Of a stretch of DNA of 64,000 nt, positions 51,994 to 64,000 are shown in pieces. The first letter of the stretch is position 1; the number at the start of each line of letters is the position of its first letter. The position numbers and the translations under genes are program-made. The notes below the pieces were generated by a model that was not told the origin of the DNA, made no database searches, and saw only the letters and a list, made by a program, of their open reading frames with translations. This DNA is from Parus major (Eukaryota > Chordata > Aves > Passeriformes > Paridae), in NCBI RefSeq assembly GCF_001522545.3, contig NC_031773.1:39519669-39583668 (forward strand), in the 5' to 3' direction.

Positions 51994-52185
51994 AACCCCA
52001 AGTTCCGAGTCTAGAACCCCAAGTTCCGAGTCTAGAACCCCAAGTTCCGAGTCTAGAACACCGAGACAGGGAACCTAGAACCCCAAGTTCCGAGTCTAGA
52101 ACCCCAAGTTCCGAGTCTAGAACCCCAAGACCGGGAACCTAGAGCCCTGAGACTGGGAACCTAGAACCCCAAGTTCCGAGTCTAG
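51994..52185. repeat. Minisatellite, nine 21/22-bp units of two variants
   Basis: Type A is AACCCCAAGTTCCGAGTCTA plus G (21 bp). Type B shares the start and CTAG end but has a GA(C)...GGGAACCTAG half (22 bp). Units are A 51994-52014, A 52015-52035, A 52036-52056, B 52057-52078, A 52079-52099, A 52100-52120, B 52121-52142, B 52143-52164 and A 52165-52185. All six A units are identical, so the array is recently homogenised or expanded. The three B units differ from one another. Composition is much more GC-rich than the surrounding TA tract. Confidence 0.95.
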
Positions 52186-52203
52186 AACTAGTATATATAT
52201 ATG

Positions 52204-53579
52204 TGGTCAGGAAATAAATGGCATTTATCATCCACCTTTGCTTGCCTCATTCATCCATCTCTGCCAAGACAATCTTAAGCATTCCAAACACTGAGTTACA
52301 TCAAAGTCTCTGTCCGAAACAAAAAGAAGGAGTAATAAGAAAACAATTACTTTTCCCCTTCCCTTCAGCTGATACAACATTAATCTTTCCCTACAAAATA
52401 TTGACAACTGTTGCTGGTCAGTTTTGAAATGTGGAGCAGCAAGTAATTATCTTAGTGTCTAGAGTGACAATTCATAGAGCACTTGGTCTAAAGACATGTT
52501 CCCTGCCAGTTCACTGCCTTTCCCACCTTCTTCACTCTAGCTTGCTGCCAGTGTCCTGCTCACTTTGACATGCTTTCCTCTTGTCCTTCCAAGGCAGAAG
52601 TGACTGGGTGGGGGCGCAAGTGCCTTGTGCCTCTGCAGCCCCAAGAAGTTGAATACACACACGGAGGCCACCATGGATCCCCCACCACTGAGGTCTGTGC
52701 TCTGATACTTCAAGATTAAAAATTTAAACAAGAGTTCTGGACCTTGCCAAAGAAAGGGAAAGCAGTTTAATTCAAAACTAGGGTATAATAATACATCAGC
52801 TGAATTATTAAATTTAGAGAACCATTAAATCATTAATCACTACAGCTAAATTCCCAGGCAATGACAGATTTCAGCATTCTTTGGTAAAACAAACCTAGAC
52901 TCAAACTCAGAATCTTTTGTTAAGGCATTTTATGCAGGAGAGCAGGGTAGGGACTCAACAATGAACAGAGATGTTGTTATCAAATTAGCATAACAATCAT
53001 ATCACAAAAGCTCAAGTAGTGCTTTTGTGAGGTTCAAACCAAGAAATAAATGGTGAATACCTTAACAAAAAAGCCTCCCATCAATAGTTCATGACCACCC
53101 CTTGAAACAGTTTAGAACAGTGCAGTGAGAATGCTTTTATGGATAATCTGAATATTTAAATTAGTCATTTGAGTAATTAATTTGCCTAGTTTCCAAAGGC
53201 AAATCACCTATCCAAGACCATGGGAATTTTGCCATGTAAGGCCTCAGTAAAGCTTGAGAAGACAGAGCCCATAATGTTGCTATTAGCATAAAATATCCTT
53301 TGGATTTTTTACAAGACAAATCCAGAATTTATAGAAAAAATGGACTCCATGTGCTGTTATTTGTGGTACTGAAGACACAGCAGTGGGTTAAAGGAGATGT
53401 TTCTAATAAAGCTCTGTCTCTAGCCTGCTATGAGGCTTTAGCATCTCCTGCTATGAGGCTGGAGGATGTTCAGGCTGTATCCCACTGGGAACTTCCACGT
53501 GGACCTAGAATCCCTCTGGGGAGACTTCTAATTTTGTCTGAAGCTAATTAGAATTCATGTTTTCTTAGTGAATTAAGGA
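52204..53579. other. Intergenic, no gene recognised
   Basis: Includes a GC-richer patch at about 52500-52700 and a repeated CTGCTATGAGGCT pair (about 53427-53460). A GGTTCAAACC word at 53031-53040 looks like a tRNA B box but has no tRNA fold around it. No gene is called. Confidence 0.5.
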
Positions 53580-53900
53580 CAGTGATAGCAACTCACACTC
53601 TAATTGCACTTAAGCCTAATGGGCAGGCCAGGATAGGTAGATACCGAAAGTATCTACCCAGCAAATATTTTGAGGTTTTTCTCCATTTCACATTTACCAC
53701 TGAGCACTCAGCAGGTGCTCCCACTTTGGAAAGGAAGTGCTAATGCCTTAAATCGCCCTGTTATTCTGACTAGAATGCACCTAATTGATGTCTCACCTCT
53801 GGGAAAACAAAGACAGCAAATTCAGGTTAATGCTCCTGAATATTGGGAGGCATGGCTAAGTGCATTAACCCAGCCAAGACCAAAACACCGACACCTACAA
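53580..53900. promoter_or_regulatory. Candidate conserved non-coding element with hairpin
   Basis: Contains a perfect hairpin GGTAGATAC (53636-53644), loop CGAAA, GTATCTACC (53650-53658). It also holds TCTAATTGCACTTAAGCC, CACCTAATTGATGTC and AAATCGCCCTGTTATTC. Homeodomain-type TAATTG sites recur. A 77-codon frame here has no recognisable domain. The regulatory role is a guess from texture. Confidence 0.22.
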
Positions 53901-56900
53901 TAATATAAGGAGAAATGACAAGATTCCTTAGAAATACTGTCATACTTCAAAAGTAGCCTCCAAGTCATGTCAGAAAGAAATTAAGAATAATGTTTGGAAC
54001 TACTCTTCTCATGTTAAAAATATATTAACTCATAAAAGTAAAACATATGCATTTTGTAGAATAAGCCTGAGCAAAAAATGAATGTTAAGGCGAGAGGACT
54101 GAGGCAAAGAAAAAGGATTCTTGTTGTTCCTCTCCCTGCTTCCACAGAAGAGTTACACTTTTTCAACACTGAGTTGAGGGTGGTGGATTCTCAACACTGA
54201 CTGGGAAATCCACATTATCTAACTGTAGCTGGCCACATTTCAAGCCCTGGGGTAGATTTGGCCTAGTCATTCTTGTCTCTTACCATCTGAAGAATGAAAA
54301 AGGATTTCACAGCAGGATTTATCAGCTTGTTTCAAGTACCACCCCTGCAATGAAATGTTTCACAGTTCAGATGTGGCTGTTTCTCTCTACAGATTATAAA
54401 AGTCTGGACAACTATTTCAGTTGTGGTATTTCACTTGATATTTACTTCTCATCTTTTATCATGTTTCTTTAGGAAATCTGGTATGTAATTAATGGTATGA
54501 GAGCTGATATTCAAAACACAGCTGTGGGATAAATATTAGTTGTGGAAACATGGTTCTCCATAGTTACTGTGGGCATTTATATTTATACCAGCTAGAAGCA
54601 GTGTCAGGATGATGTACAACACAATTCAGAGCCTCAAAAATTTGTTGGTCCCTATAAGAAAAATATATCATAATACTTCTGTAAGGTAGAAGTCTATTAT
54701 TCAGAAATACCTCTTGCATTTAGTAGCTTATTCCCTTACAATGGGTTTTAAGAATTACTAATTCATTACACTCTAGAACCTAGAAACAGCTGAAAAGTAA
54801 AAGGCATAAAATCATATTTATTAGCTATGCTGAATTACCTCTTTATAAAATAAATTTACAGTTTTGTAGAGACAGATGTTCAACATTGCATTACTAAATG
54901 GTTCAGTTCTCAGAAAGATTTACTGATTTATGTGGTTCAGGGTTAAAAAAAATCAGCAAGCAGTAATCAAACATCCATTAAAAAAAAGGTAATGGATTAA
55001 GGCTGACCTTTGTGCCATGTGTTAAAAAAACATCTCCGCCACATTTATATCCAATAAACCCACACAAAAGTTGTTTAGAAACATGCTTTTTTATTATGTG
55101 AAAAAGGAAAGTGCAGGTAACTTCAAAAGAAGATTACTTCTGAAACTTCAGAAGTAATAAGTCTCCTTGGTTTTTCTCTCTTAGAAAGTCAGGTATTGTC
55201 CCTAATGAACAGGTTGTGTCAATTCTAGACAAGATTATGACTTATAGGAATATACTGTTTGTAAACTGAATCTCAGTTACTTTCAGTGTTTGGGAAGTGG
55301 ACAATGAAATAAAAATAGTACTTCAGTTTAGGGAATCAATGAGATTCTGTGATCTCACTCCCTTTCACAGTCCCTCCTTAAACAATGATTGTATTGTGAA
55401 TGACCACCCTATTGCTCCACATCCACAAAATCATCTATTTCCAATGCTTTGGCAGGAGAGGCATTATCACATCCTTCCAGGTGAGGTAGGGTGTATTTTT
55501 TGTTTTCTTGGGTTTTTTTTAAGTTTTATTTTTTTGTTGGTTTTGTTGGTTTTTTTTTGGTGGGGGGGAGAGGCATTGGTTTGTTTCGTTTTTCTCATTT
55601 TACAAATGCTATTGTTTAAACTCATTTGGATGAAAAGAGTCCACAAATACATCACAATATTTTCCTTATTATTTGGACCTGCTGAAATACAGCTTTATGA
55701 AAAAAAGCTGCAATTTAAAGATAACCAAGAAAAAAGTCCTGCCATGACCTCTGGATTTATGCTTCAATTATACTCAATAAATACTCGTAGTTTGGCTTAA
55801 ATACAACGTTTTTGTCATCTATTTCATCTAAAAGATTCAAAAATATCCAATAGAATCCGGAAGGAATAAAACACTGGTTAAGGCCAATCCATGAATAATC
55901 AACATCTTTTCTTACAGCACAGTTGGATACCAATATAGAAAACTGGTTCATATTCACTTTTTCAATTAGAATGTACATCAGCCTTTGGCCTTGTTTATGC
56001 AAGACCTCATGCACCAGAGTCCACACAAATGCAAAACACCATTATATTTACATATACACTGGGATGTGTTACTCAGCCCACGGGAATGTGATTGTGATGA
56101 CAAATAAATAGTGATTGATGATTTTCAGTCTTGATATGGCAACTTACATGATTTCACATGAGTTGGTGTTTGACATTAAAATGATGTAGAGCACTTTGTC
56201 ACCAAGGCAAATAAAATCACAGAGCCAGTCATGGATAAAAAAATTATAAGATATAAAGAAATGGCCTCCTGCATGGTGAATTAGTAAAAAAAAAAAAGTG
56301 AAAGCAAAATGTTATTTCAGATAAAATGAAAAGAGATTTTTGCAGAGTTTTTTTTTAAAATTAACAAAAAAACAAACAAAAGCAAAAAAACTACTCCAAA
56401 CCCCCCATGTCTCCTCAAAAATTCCTTATTTTCAAATGAAAACTGATATTTTGACTTAGAAACAATTTGTTGCATGCCCTAAGAACTTTTTGAAATTCCA
56501 GAAAATAAACACTTGAGACAAAGTGACAGCCTTAGAATTTAAACTATTTCCCATCCCTGTTTTAATCATCCCAGTTAGTCAGTTCCTCAATACATCCATG
56601 AACATTCCAAGCTCCCCAGAAACTCCCCTTTGACAAAGAGATTTCTTTTTTATTGAAAACCCAAAGTCTGCTGTTGAATCTGGATCATATCTGAAGATCT
56701 CTTCGTTATCAATTTGAGGCTGTAACACTGCAAAATTGTTTTTATCTTCATTTATTTAATGAGAAGGGAGAGTCTGAGCCAAAAACTCTGTATTTTAGTT
56801 AAAAAAATGTTACATAGACAAGATAGAACGATGATCTGACTATTTTTTGCATTTCCTCCCTGTTGTTAGGAATGGTATAAACTATCTTATTGATAACATA

Positions 56901-59733
56901 TTGGTTGTTTCTTCCAAGTATAACCTTGCATATCTTACAAATCTAGCAATTTATCTATTACATCAAATGATGTACAGTACCTTGAAAAGATGTTATTATA
57001 CAAATTGACCTAGCAATAGATCACATAGTTTGATTGACTACTTCAGTGCATAAAGACAATCCCAAAAAGTGGGTTAGATAAACAGCTCCAACAGTGGATG
57101 TGTGGAGCACTGGTGTCTATGGGGCTGCTGGGTGCTGAGCTGAAAGTGTTGTGGTCTCAATCTCTGGCTGATGGGGCCAGAAAATTTAATTTGTGGAAAT
57201 GTCTCTGAGGCTTTTTCCTACAAAAACTGATACTGATTGTTTCACCCCTTTGTTGATGACTTCCAGTGACCGTCTTCTCCATTCCACTCAATTACTCGGC
57301 AGAGTATTACACTGCATTCTCTAGCTGTGGGGAGAAATCTTTCATTGAATAAATCTGTCCTAGTGCAGAGTGTCACTCTGAAAGTGAAATCTTGATTGTT
57401 CTGAAATCAGTGTCAAGTCTCACATGGCCTTCACAGAGGCTGAATTTCTCCCTGCAGACTACACTGAGACTAATTGTTCCTCCCTTTGTCTGGGACAACA
57501 TGATCTGTAACTGTAGGCAAATTAGAGTCTTTTTCTCTCTTATCTGACAAATGCAAGAATAGTGTATATTATGTGTGCCTTATACATTTCCTTTCTTACT
57601 GTCACTTTGCATGCACATTGACAACATAGTCCTAACTCATCATAGCATTTTAAACACATGTTTAAACTTAAGCCAGAGTGAAGCCTATTCTCAAACACTT
57701 TGCTGAAGGAATATCTCTAAACACATCATCATGGCTATTTTTCCTTTCCAGCTTGGCACATGCTGTTTTGGAGAGGGCCAAATTTCAACTGTACTATTAC
57801 ATTTCCCTCCTTTTAGACCAAAATTATTTTTCCGAGGTCTTAATGTGCAGATGAACTAAGATTGTATTTCCAGACAAAAGTGATTCAAATTTTAAGGTAA
57901 TTGGATTTCACAGAATTTGGCTTGATATGAAGGTCTGGACCATTGGATAAGACAGTAATATTTAGAGGAACTTGTAATCCAATTTTGCTTCTGCCATTCA
58001 TCTAAACTCAATAAAACACAGGAGTGGCAGTATATGTGTTTGGGAAGGAAGTAAGAAAATTAATATTGTAATAGCATGATTGTTATCTATCTTATTTCTT
58101 GTATAGACACTCCTATTTATGTTCCTAGGTGTAGTTTAACTGAATCCATCCCAAAAGTGGGAATAAGAGAATCTGTTTACAGATGTCATCTGCTGTTGAA
58201 CTGCTATTACAGCATAGCCATTCTAGTCTATTTTGTTTTGCATAAAAGACAGTCTCAGTTTCTATATACTGGAATAAAACTGATTTTGTTTCACATTTCC
58301 TTTGCTGATTTCTTTTTCTGTGTATGAGGGATGCTATCTATGTGAATCTACAACGCTGAAACCTTCAATGCCTCAGAAAAGTTTGAGACTCGGAAATCTG
58401 TGTGTCTTTTATCCTCTGAATATGATTAATGATGCTTTGTGTTTTGCAAGACATTATTAAAAACAGAAGCCTATGACTTCATTGTCTCTGACAACGACTT
58501 TGAACATGGGGTCAGCTATTCCACTTTTACATTTCTTTGCAAGATTAAAAGAAAGTAAAAACTATTGCATTGGGAAGGGGGGAACTTTACACAGATGTAA
58601 CAAAGCAGAATACACACACGTTTTCAATATGCTTCTTCCAATGAAACTTCACCTCATTCATATGATACTGCTGGTAAGCAAACACTAGTGACAGGCAAAT
58701 CTAGCCATCAGGAAAACATATTGGGTTCAGGATTATCTCAAGTACCACATGCTGGAATTGTTGAAAATGTTAAGGAAAAAGTTCAGAGTTTGATTGAGGA
58801 AAATTACAAGTAACAGATGCAATTTTTTGGTTGCATTCCTGGAAATTCATTGATGAACAAGAAAATCATCAAGCAGAACTGAAACAAAGTGTGCAACAGC
58901 AAGAATTAATTTGAAAATATTAGTGAGCAATTACACATCAGCACTTTTTTATTTTCACATAAAATACATTACTTTCACAAGCTGAAAGTGCTATACCTTT
59001 ATAAACTTTATATGCAGTATTGCTTAAAGTGCTGGAAATGCTAGATCTTCCTTTAATATCTAAACAGGAAATTATTCACTCTTTTTAAGCTATTCTGTTC
59101 ATCTGTGATGCATTATTTTATTGAATTTCTGCAATGTAAGGGTTATTTTTTTGACTGATATCTTCACCTTTCATGAATGTCAACAACATTCTATACATAC
59201 TAAAAGCCTAAAGGGAGAACTGCAAACCTCACAGAATTAATGGTAAAATTCAAAATCATTTCAGCAACGTTGAGGTTTTGCTAAGTCAAGCTGGGAATAT
59301 GGTTGCAATAAAACCACTATTGCTTTGACCATTGACAGAGGAATGAATGTTATCTAACACTGGCAGTTTTCTGCCCTCAGAACACTCATTTAGAGAAGTC
59401 ACTAGAAAATCATAGTACTTTTTCAGCTGGTTGTGTTTTTCACTGTCTTTTAACTTCATTGTAAATTTTATCTGTTGAATAAAACTTGCTGCAACTTCAT
59501 AGAATAATTATGAGATTCTATTATTCTGTTATAAATTTATCTTGCATATTATTATTTTTTGTCCCTTTTTTGGGGTCTGCTCTAACCTTTTAGGGTTTTA
59601 TTGGCCTTAAATGATATATTGTAAACAGGCAGCAACATAAAATAAATTTTATTCAAGATATGGTGAATGAGGGAGTGGAAAAATCAGTAAATACTGCATC
59701 AGAGATTCCTCTATTTGGATGTTCTCTGCCTTA
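53901..59733. other. Intergenic, no gene recognised
   Basis: AT-rich. Holds a hairpin ATTACTTCTGA/TCAGAAGTAAT (55133-55158), a T/G low-complexity tract ending in GGTGGGGGGGAG (about 55496-55572) and an A/C-rich tract (about 56341-56406). The longest frame in the window, 167 codons at 55297-55800, runs through the T/G tract and is judged spurious. Confidence 0.5.
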
Positions 59734-59797
59734 TTCTTCTTCTTCTTATAATAATAATATAATAATATAAGAATAATATTCATATTCTTCTTCTTCT
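59734..59797. repeat. Compound TTC / TAA microsatellite
   Basis: TTCTTCTTCTTCTT, then ATAATAATAATATAATAATA with interruptions, then TTCTTCTTCTTC again. The two TTC blocks flank an AT trinucleotide core. Confidence 0.85.
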
Positions 59798-60195
59798 CTT
59801 TCTGAACTGATTTAGTAGAAATATAAAGTTTCTCCTGTTATATGATCTACTTTTTTCAGTTTTTACCCAGATAGCAATTTTAAAATCATATCCCCACCAT
59901 TGGTTACTTAAGAACCAGATAGAAATCATTATTATACAGTTCATATTAACACTGAAACACAAGAATTTTTTCAGAGGTAAGTCTTGAAAATGAATCAAAA
60001 CTACACAGAATAATAGGATAACTTTTAGGATAACTAATAGGATAATAATAACTTTTTCCTTCTGTGCATTAGAATAAGAAAGAATTGACTACTATTTGGA
60101 AGGGTGCTTTTTCCAGCTGGACTTGTAGGAAATGGAATGATAGTTCTCACATTTGCAGAAATTTTGGCCTGTCTGATACAAGATAAAAGACAAAC

Positions 60196-60198
<3 letters not shown>

Positions 60199-60274
<76 letters not shown>

Positions 60275-60275
60275 A
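60199..60275. repeat. A53 homopolymer followed by (GAA)n
   Basis: An uninterrupted run of 53 A (60199-60251) followed by about six GAA units (60252-60270) and AAAAAG. There is no recognisable retroposon immediately upstream whose tail this could be. The length makes the count unreliable in sequencing. Confidence 0.9.
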
Positions 60276-60507
60276 GTAAATTTCACTTCATTTCATTTCA
60301 CACTGGAATGTGCACCATGAATCTTAATAATACTGCTGAGGGTTCCCCACCAGCTTGTAAACCTCCCTACAACTTTAGTTGAGCATTGCTCTCTTGCACT
60401 GCCATAAAACTAGATAGAAAGTAGATTTGGTAAATTCTGTTACATTTTCCTAACAATACAGAAAAGTCTTAAAAAAATGTTTGCAAGGATATTTTGCCCT
60501 GATTATT

Positions 60508-60529
60508 TATATATATATATATATATATA
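60508..60529. repeat. TA microsatellite
   Basis: An uninterrupted TA run of about eleven units followed by CATACATT. Confidence 0.85.
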
Positions 60530-63500
60530 CATACATTTTCTTAAATAGGACAGATGTAAATGTTTTCACAAAGAACGAGCACAAGGAGGTGTTCTAATAA
60601 AAGGAAAAAAAACAATAGCAGCTTTTAAACTGTTGCTCTACTGATACTTCTGTTTGTGTAAATTAAATTTTTTTTACTATAAGCAATGATTTTATTATCT
60701 AGTCAGAAATATGCAGCAGTCAACATCATACTGGGATGCTTTGATACACAAAGTTATGTCTTTTATACACACAACTTATATATAGTATGTAAAGTATATG
60801 AAACACATATGCATGAACATAAAAGATTATTTTCTTGAAAGTGCAACAAAACTGTGTCACTATTATCCACTGATGGATTCTGCATTTTCTTATCAATAGT
60901 ATAAATCTGAAGAGGTCCAGTACTTCATACTAATTCTAGTAATAGAGCTGATCTAGTTTGAGTTTAACCAAGAGCAGGCTCCTGTCCATTCTTCCTGGCT
61001 TCTCTTCATAATCAGTTTCAGAGTATTACTGTTCTAATGTTACATACACCTCACTGGTTACCAGGCCACAACCTGACCTTAAATTTGTATGAAAAATTAA
61101 GTGGAAGGCAGACGATTGAGCTGTGGTTTCTTTCAGTTTCATATCATTGCCCTTGCATCTGGCAGGGAGGGAAAAAAAAGGGGAAAAAAAAAGAGAAAAA
61201 AAAAAAAAAGCAGCTGCCTGATACCATAATGTCACTTTTAAGTTTTACACTGAAAAAGCACTAAGCAGGGCTTACTCAGAGTCATTTTTCAGCCAATTCT
61301 TCTTCCTGGAAATGTGATGATGTGAAGACAGACAGAGCTGAAGGAAGAAACAGTCCAAAAGCCATCTCCCTCACTCTATTATTACGAATCACCCCTGTTA
61401 TAGAAGGAAAGCTACACATACTCAGCATGCTTCAAAGAAGGAAAATGATGTGACAAAGCCATGAGGTTAAATTAAACAGATCTGATCTATACAACCAATT
61501 TCATGTCTGCATATTTTTGTGTTTAATTAAAAAATTGCTTGAGACCTTTGTTACAGTATGGACATCAAGTGAATATCAGAATGCAACTAAGTAGCACATC
61601 TGTCCAAAAGAACTTCGTTGCTTGAGTTTGGTCAATCAAGTTAATTGAATTAAGAAGGTTTGGTAGGGCTAAGGTAAATCTAGCTTATAAATACCAAACA
61701 CTTTGAATTAAAGTTCATACAATATTTCAAACCCATTGTCTTAAACCCCATTATTTTAGGATTTTAAAATATTTGTGTACTAGTAAGTACAATTACTCTT
61801 ACTTGTACTAGCGTGTTTAGGTTCCAGAATTAAACAACATGTGTCTTTAAAAATGAGACTTCTCAATTCTCAGTTCATATTTTTCTTTCTCTTTCATAAT
61901 AAGCAAATTTTACACATCAGAAATGAATGCAACAAACTTAGTAAATAATGCATTTCTTTTAAGCCCTCAGTGAGACAGACGATCTGTCAAATAAGTCATG
62001 TGTTAGTTATAAAAATGTGGACAATTAACAGCAGACAAAATATTCACTGCTGCATTGCTGATGCATTAAAAATTCCTTTGAAATTTATGGAGAAGCATGG
62101 CAGGAGACTACCTATTTCAGCCCAAAGCCACTTTCCAAGAGTAACAGAAATGTTCTCCTATGAGCATTTAATGAGCATTCCTAGCAAAACTACAGCAAAG
62201 TGAGAGATTAAGAATGTTGACAATAGATATGGGAACATGAATTACCTAGAAAACTTAATCAGAAAAACAGGAATGGATTTTCCATTCCATTATCAGCTAT
62301 GAGAAGGATCATCCTTGGTATCTCCCCTGCTCTTCTCTTGGGCATAGACTAGAGACTAAAGAAGAAAAAGCAACAAGAAAAATTTCATTTATATACCTAC
62401 AGGTCATCAAAAAATATTGTGGTCTTCTAAAAGAGAGTGTGTTGGTGGCTGTAGATACTTAGCCAACTTCTATACCTGAATTAATAATATTAAGCACCAC
62501 ATTAATTAATGGTGTAAAACCAGAGCTTGTAAGGCAGGGTTTGCCTAACTCATTTGAGACTACACCTCTACTTTATGATAGAATGGATTTGGCCTAGCTG
62601 TTCTGCCTGTCTTCACTGATTTGCATAATGAAATAAATCTCAATCAGATGAATGAAGTTCCTAGAGAAATGACTTGATATAGGTTTTGAGGAGACAGCAG
62701 ATAATATGGTAGCAGGTCTTTTCATGTTATTGTTATTAACATCTGTGGTAAAATTATAGCCTTACACTAGAACATTTGAAGAAAAAATGCTTTTTCAATG
62801 TTAATTCTCCATGATTTTCTACTATTCCAATGAATTAACTTCAATGAGGTCATCTCAGTCTTCAGAGACTGATAAAATAATTAGGTCCATTTTTTCCTGC
62901 TGACTGCTCTCCTACTTCTAAGGACTCTGGACAAAAGATATTTTTGTAAAAATGTCAACTCTTCCCTCGTCTCTGATACAAGACTTCACAATACACTTTT
63001 CTGATCTTTCCTTCCTCACCCCCTCAAGCAAAATTAGGATATATCTAGGCAACAGCTGACTAGTTTTAAAAGAACTGGGTTGAGATGATAAGGTGTGAGG
63101 TAACAGAGTTGTAAAGGTACGTAAGTGTTTGCATATGGTTTCTATACAGTATATAGAGAACTACTGTGACCCAAATCACTTGAAGGATTTACTGTCCCTG
63201 CTTGTGCTACAAGTCTCCAGGCCTTTCCTAGTAAAATTTTAGCTGTGATTTTTTTTTTCCCTCCCCAGCTATTATCTAGTTCATTGACTTCCAAAATGCT
63301 GCTGACCTTCACACCTTCTCACATATCAGCTTGTATGATATTTAACTGATCCGACTGAAAACAATATTGGTGCCGTGCTCTGCAGATCCACGGGCCAGCA
63401 CTGGCTGTGACCTCAGTGGTCACCCACAGTCAGATGGCAGTGCAGAATCTCTGATTTACCTCCTTTTCTTCTCCTGTTCACTCCCTGCAACCAACACTGT

Positions 63501-64000
63501 CCTATGACCTATTTTAGCTTCTAATACAAAAACAATCAAGATGACTCAAAGTGAAAACACTAAAGCAACAAAACTTCTTGTTTCAATAAACATCCACGTT
63601 CCTTTCCAATGTATGTGTTACTGAAATTTGAAGAAAAAAAAAGCAGATAAAATGTGGCTTTGATTAAAACCAATATTTGTTAGGTTTTTATAGTTCGGTT
63701 ATGAAAAACCTACATAATCAATAAGCTCCAGAGCAATGGTTAGATATTAAATCCATTCAGATGAAAAAAAACAAAACTAGGAATATTAATCATAACTTGG
63801 TAAGAAATCCTATTTTTTTGCTAGAAAACCAGTTTTTAACATTATGGATTTAGTTTGTGGTGGTGTTCTCGTTAATGAAAGATTCAAATTAATTTCAGCT
63901 GATGCCAGGAAAAGAACATATTCAGCATTGTCGGGTCATACATATGTAAGGAATATCATTGCTGTTTTATTAGGCTGTGAAATTACAACTCACTCTTACA
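60530..64000. other. Intergenic, no gene recognised
   Basis: AT-rich. Includes a purine-rich A/G tract (about 61166-61209) and a slightly GC-richer patch near 63370-63450. The end (about 63840-63980) has CTCGTTAATGAAAG and ATTGTCGGGTCATACATATG, which could be another conserved element. No coding exon or RNA gene is recognised. RASSF9 does not appear before the window ends. Confidence 0.5.

Noticed and set aside
53031..53040. GGTTCAAACC, a match to a tRNA B box
   Set aside because: No A box, anticodon arm or acceptor stem can be drawn around it, so it is not a tRNA or an obvious tRNA-derived SINE.
55297..55800. 167-codon open frame on the plus strand, the longest in the window
   Set aside because: Its middle is translated from a T/G low-complexity tract, which gives an artificial hydrophobic stretch. 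There is no domain, splice context or start context, so it is chance.
13256..64000. Search for RASSF9, NTS or other syntenic genes
   Set aside because: No long RASSF-type coding exon or neurotensin precursor exon is present, so the window ends inside the intergenic interval.
1..64000. CRISPR arrays, operons, phage or bacterial features
   Set aside because: The DNA is vertebrate nuclear sequence. The only short tandem array with a conserved unit (51994-52185) has no spacers.

Overview
This is AT-rich vertebrate nuclear DNA, almost certainly from a bird. Two observations support this. Two exons translate without interruption into the C-terminal half of the paired-class homeodomain protein ALX1. 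The interspersed repeats are avian in type: CR1 LINE 3' ends, an ERVL-like solo LTR and a second, older LTR-like block. The species cannot be fixed from the sequence alone.

Layout. Positions 1-1329 are the tail of the ALX1 intron preceding the homeodomain helix-3 exon. That exon is 1330-1458. The last intron (1459-12614, about 11.2 kb) holds a 5'-truncated CR1 at about 2.1-2.8 kb and two older CR1 fragments. The last coding exon is 12615-12935 and ends in TAA, with an AT-rich 3' UTR and several AATAAA signals to about 13.24 kb. Upstream ALX1 exons, which carry the N-terminus and most of the homeodomain, lie outside the window.

From about 13.3 kb to 64 kb I see no coding exon. In tetrapods the expected next gene downstream is RASSF9, whose long coding exon would be obvious and is absent here. 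This 50-kb stretch is therefore ALX1-distal intergenic DNA. It contains an ancient palindromic element (15.69-15.91 kb), a perfect 24-bp-arm hairpin (16.79 kb), a 566-bp ERVL-like solo LTR with a 5-bp target duplication (17.14-17.71 kb), an older LTR-like block (about 25.88-26.67 kb), a CR1 3' end (39.86 kb), a two-variant 21/22-bp minisatellite inside a TA microsatellite (51.99-52.19 kb), and an A53(GAA)n tract (60.2 kb). Several stretches with homeodomain-type TAAT sites and little simple repeat look like candidate conserved non-coding elements. They were judged by eye only.

Biologically, the window is one developmental transcription-factor gene plus its downstream non-coding territory. ALX1 acts in frontonasal neural-crest patterning and is the gene associated with beak shape in Darwin's finches. 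I found no operon, CRISPR array, RNA gene or novel protein-coding system.
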